From Agelaius tricolor (Eukaryota; Chordata; Aves; Passeriformes; Icteridae): DNA of 64,000 nucleotides. A program made the translations under genes and the position numbers. The stretch spans positions 9,595,001 through 9,659,000 of the forward strand of contig JALJCS010000022.1 of assembly GCA_023055355.1 (NCBI GenBank), written 5' to 3'. Below the pieces are notes generated by a model, which saw only the letters and a program-made list of their open reading frames with translations, did not search any database and was not told the origin of the DNA. Below are positions 63,244 to 64,000 of this stretch, piece by piece (position 1 is the stretch's first letter; every line of letters begins with the position of its first letter).

Positions 63244-64000
63244 CCTGCTAATTCCTTTCATCAGAGACTGGAATGCCTCTGTAACTCTGCAGCTCAGATG
63301 GTTCCTATCAGCTCCTGAGAGCCCCCTGAAATGTGTAATGACACCACACTGCAGAAAATTAGCAGATCTGGCCCAAGGCTAGGCCGACCTAATTCTCCTT
63401 TTGTGTTTTTAAAAAACAATGGGATTTTAGCACAGCTACCACCTCTTCTTTCTATTGGCTCTGGCAAAACCTTCCATGGAACCCGAGTTGTTCCTCATTT
63501 GCACGGGACCACACGGGCATTGTGCCTCTGGAGGAGGTGGGAGAATGAAAGGGAATCAAACAAGGGTGATTAGAGGATAAAAAGAATGTTTGGAATGAGT
63601 CCAGTGCTGGCTGGTGCGATGCTGGTCTCTGCCTCCTGCTCTGGAGGGGCTGTTTGGGAAGTCCCTTGTCTCTCCCTGGGGTTTTTGCTGTGTGACATCA
63701 CAACAGTGCTGGCACTGCTGTCACTGCTCATTTATCCCCAGAGCTGCTGAGAACAGCCCAAAAACAGCAGGTGAGCCACTGTCAATGAGCCAGGGATGCC
63801 AGAACAAGTTTTATCTGACATCTGTCCTCTGTCTGAATGAGCACACCCCAACAGAACAGAGAGATACACTAAGGAAACTGATGTCAAACCTCTTGGGATT
63901 CTTCCACCCTGCCCTTCTGTGCTCTGCACACCAAACACTGCCTTGTTGCTGGAAATAAAGTGGATTTGTTGTGAAATATAACTTTGTTAATATTTCATTA
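63244..64000. other. Non-coding end of window, no gene seen
   Basis: This is moderately GC-rich sequence with short open frames only. An AATAAA at 63954-63959 is followed by a T/G-rich stretch (TGGATTTGTTGTG), the layout of a polyadenylation site. No exon upstream supports it. Confidence 0.5.

Noticed and set aside
63954..63980. Polyadenylation site AATAAA with T/G-rich downstream element
   Set aside because: No exon or transcript evidence is visible upstream. Such combinations are common by chance in AT-rich DNA.
1..64000. CRISPR array, operons, phage or bacterial mobile elements
   Set aside because: No spaced direct repeats of the right kind and no long adjacent ORFs occur. Composition and repeats are those of a bird nuclear genome.

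Overview
The window looks like nuclear DNA from a bird, most likely a songbird. The evidence is several copies of the avian CR1 LINE with its typical 3' tail, two LTRs resembling songbird endogenous retrovirus LTRs, and long GGAAA pentanucleotide microsatellites. The sequence is mostly AT-rich and CpG-poor, has stop codons throughout all frames, and shows no promoter-like CpG island. It reads as a gene desert or the inside of a very large intron. I found no confirmed protein-coding gene, tRNA, rRNA, CRISPR array or bacterial-type operon. Nearly all open frames are chance ORFs, often starting at non-ATG codons, or arise from repeats that contain no stop codons.

Layout. Positions 1-20.8 kb are unique non-coding sequence with small local repeats, one 18-bp palindrome (11416-11433) and one stretch that may be conserved (about 17.64-18.0 kb). 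Positions 20.8-23.4 kb hold an exon-like segment with good splice sites (20888-20989), a CpG-dense patch, a CR1 3' end and an LTR with TATA box and polyadenylation signal (about 22821-23280). Positions 25.3-29.1 kb contain three GGAAA/TTTCC arrays, one in the opposite orientation to the other two, plus a CR1 fragment. Positions 32.2-34.5 kb hold an antisense CR1 that keeps decayed reverse-transcriptase sequence, then a 30-bp minisatellite and a long polypyrimidine tract. Positions 40-50 kb contain short CR1 tails, several young-looking tandem duplications and a 98-base stretch without guanine. A second exon-like segment is at 50797-50922. A second LTR lies at about 58549-58919. The remainder to 64 kb is featureless apart from homopolymers and a degenerate C/T-rich repeat.

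There is no set of genes here that works together. The identifiable content is transposon remnants (CR1 LINE, LTRs), simple repeats, and a few candidates (two possible exons, two or three possible conserved non-coding elements) that need comparison with other bird genomes. I did not find a previously undescribed biological system. The items most worth a second look are the two exon-like segments, the CpG-retaining blocks and the cluster of pentamer arrays.
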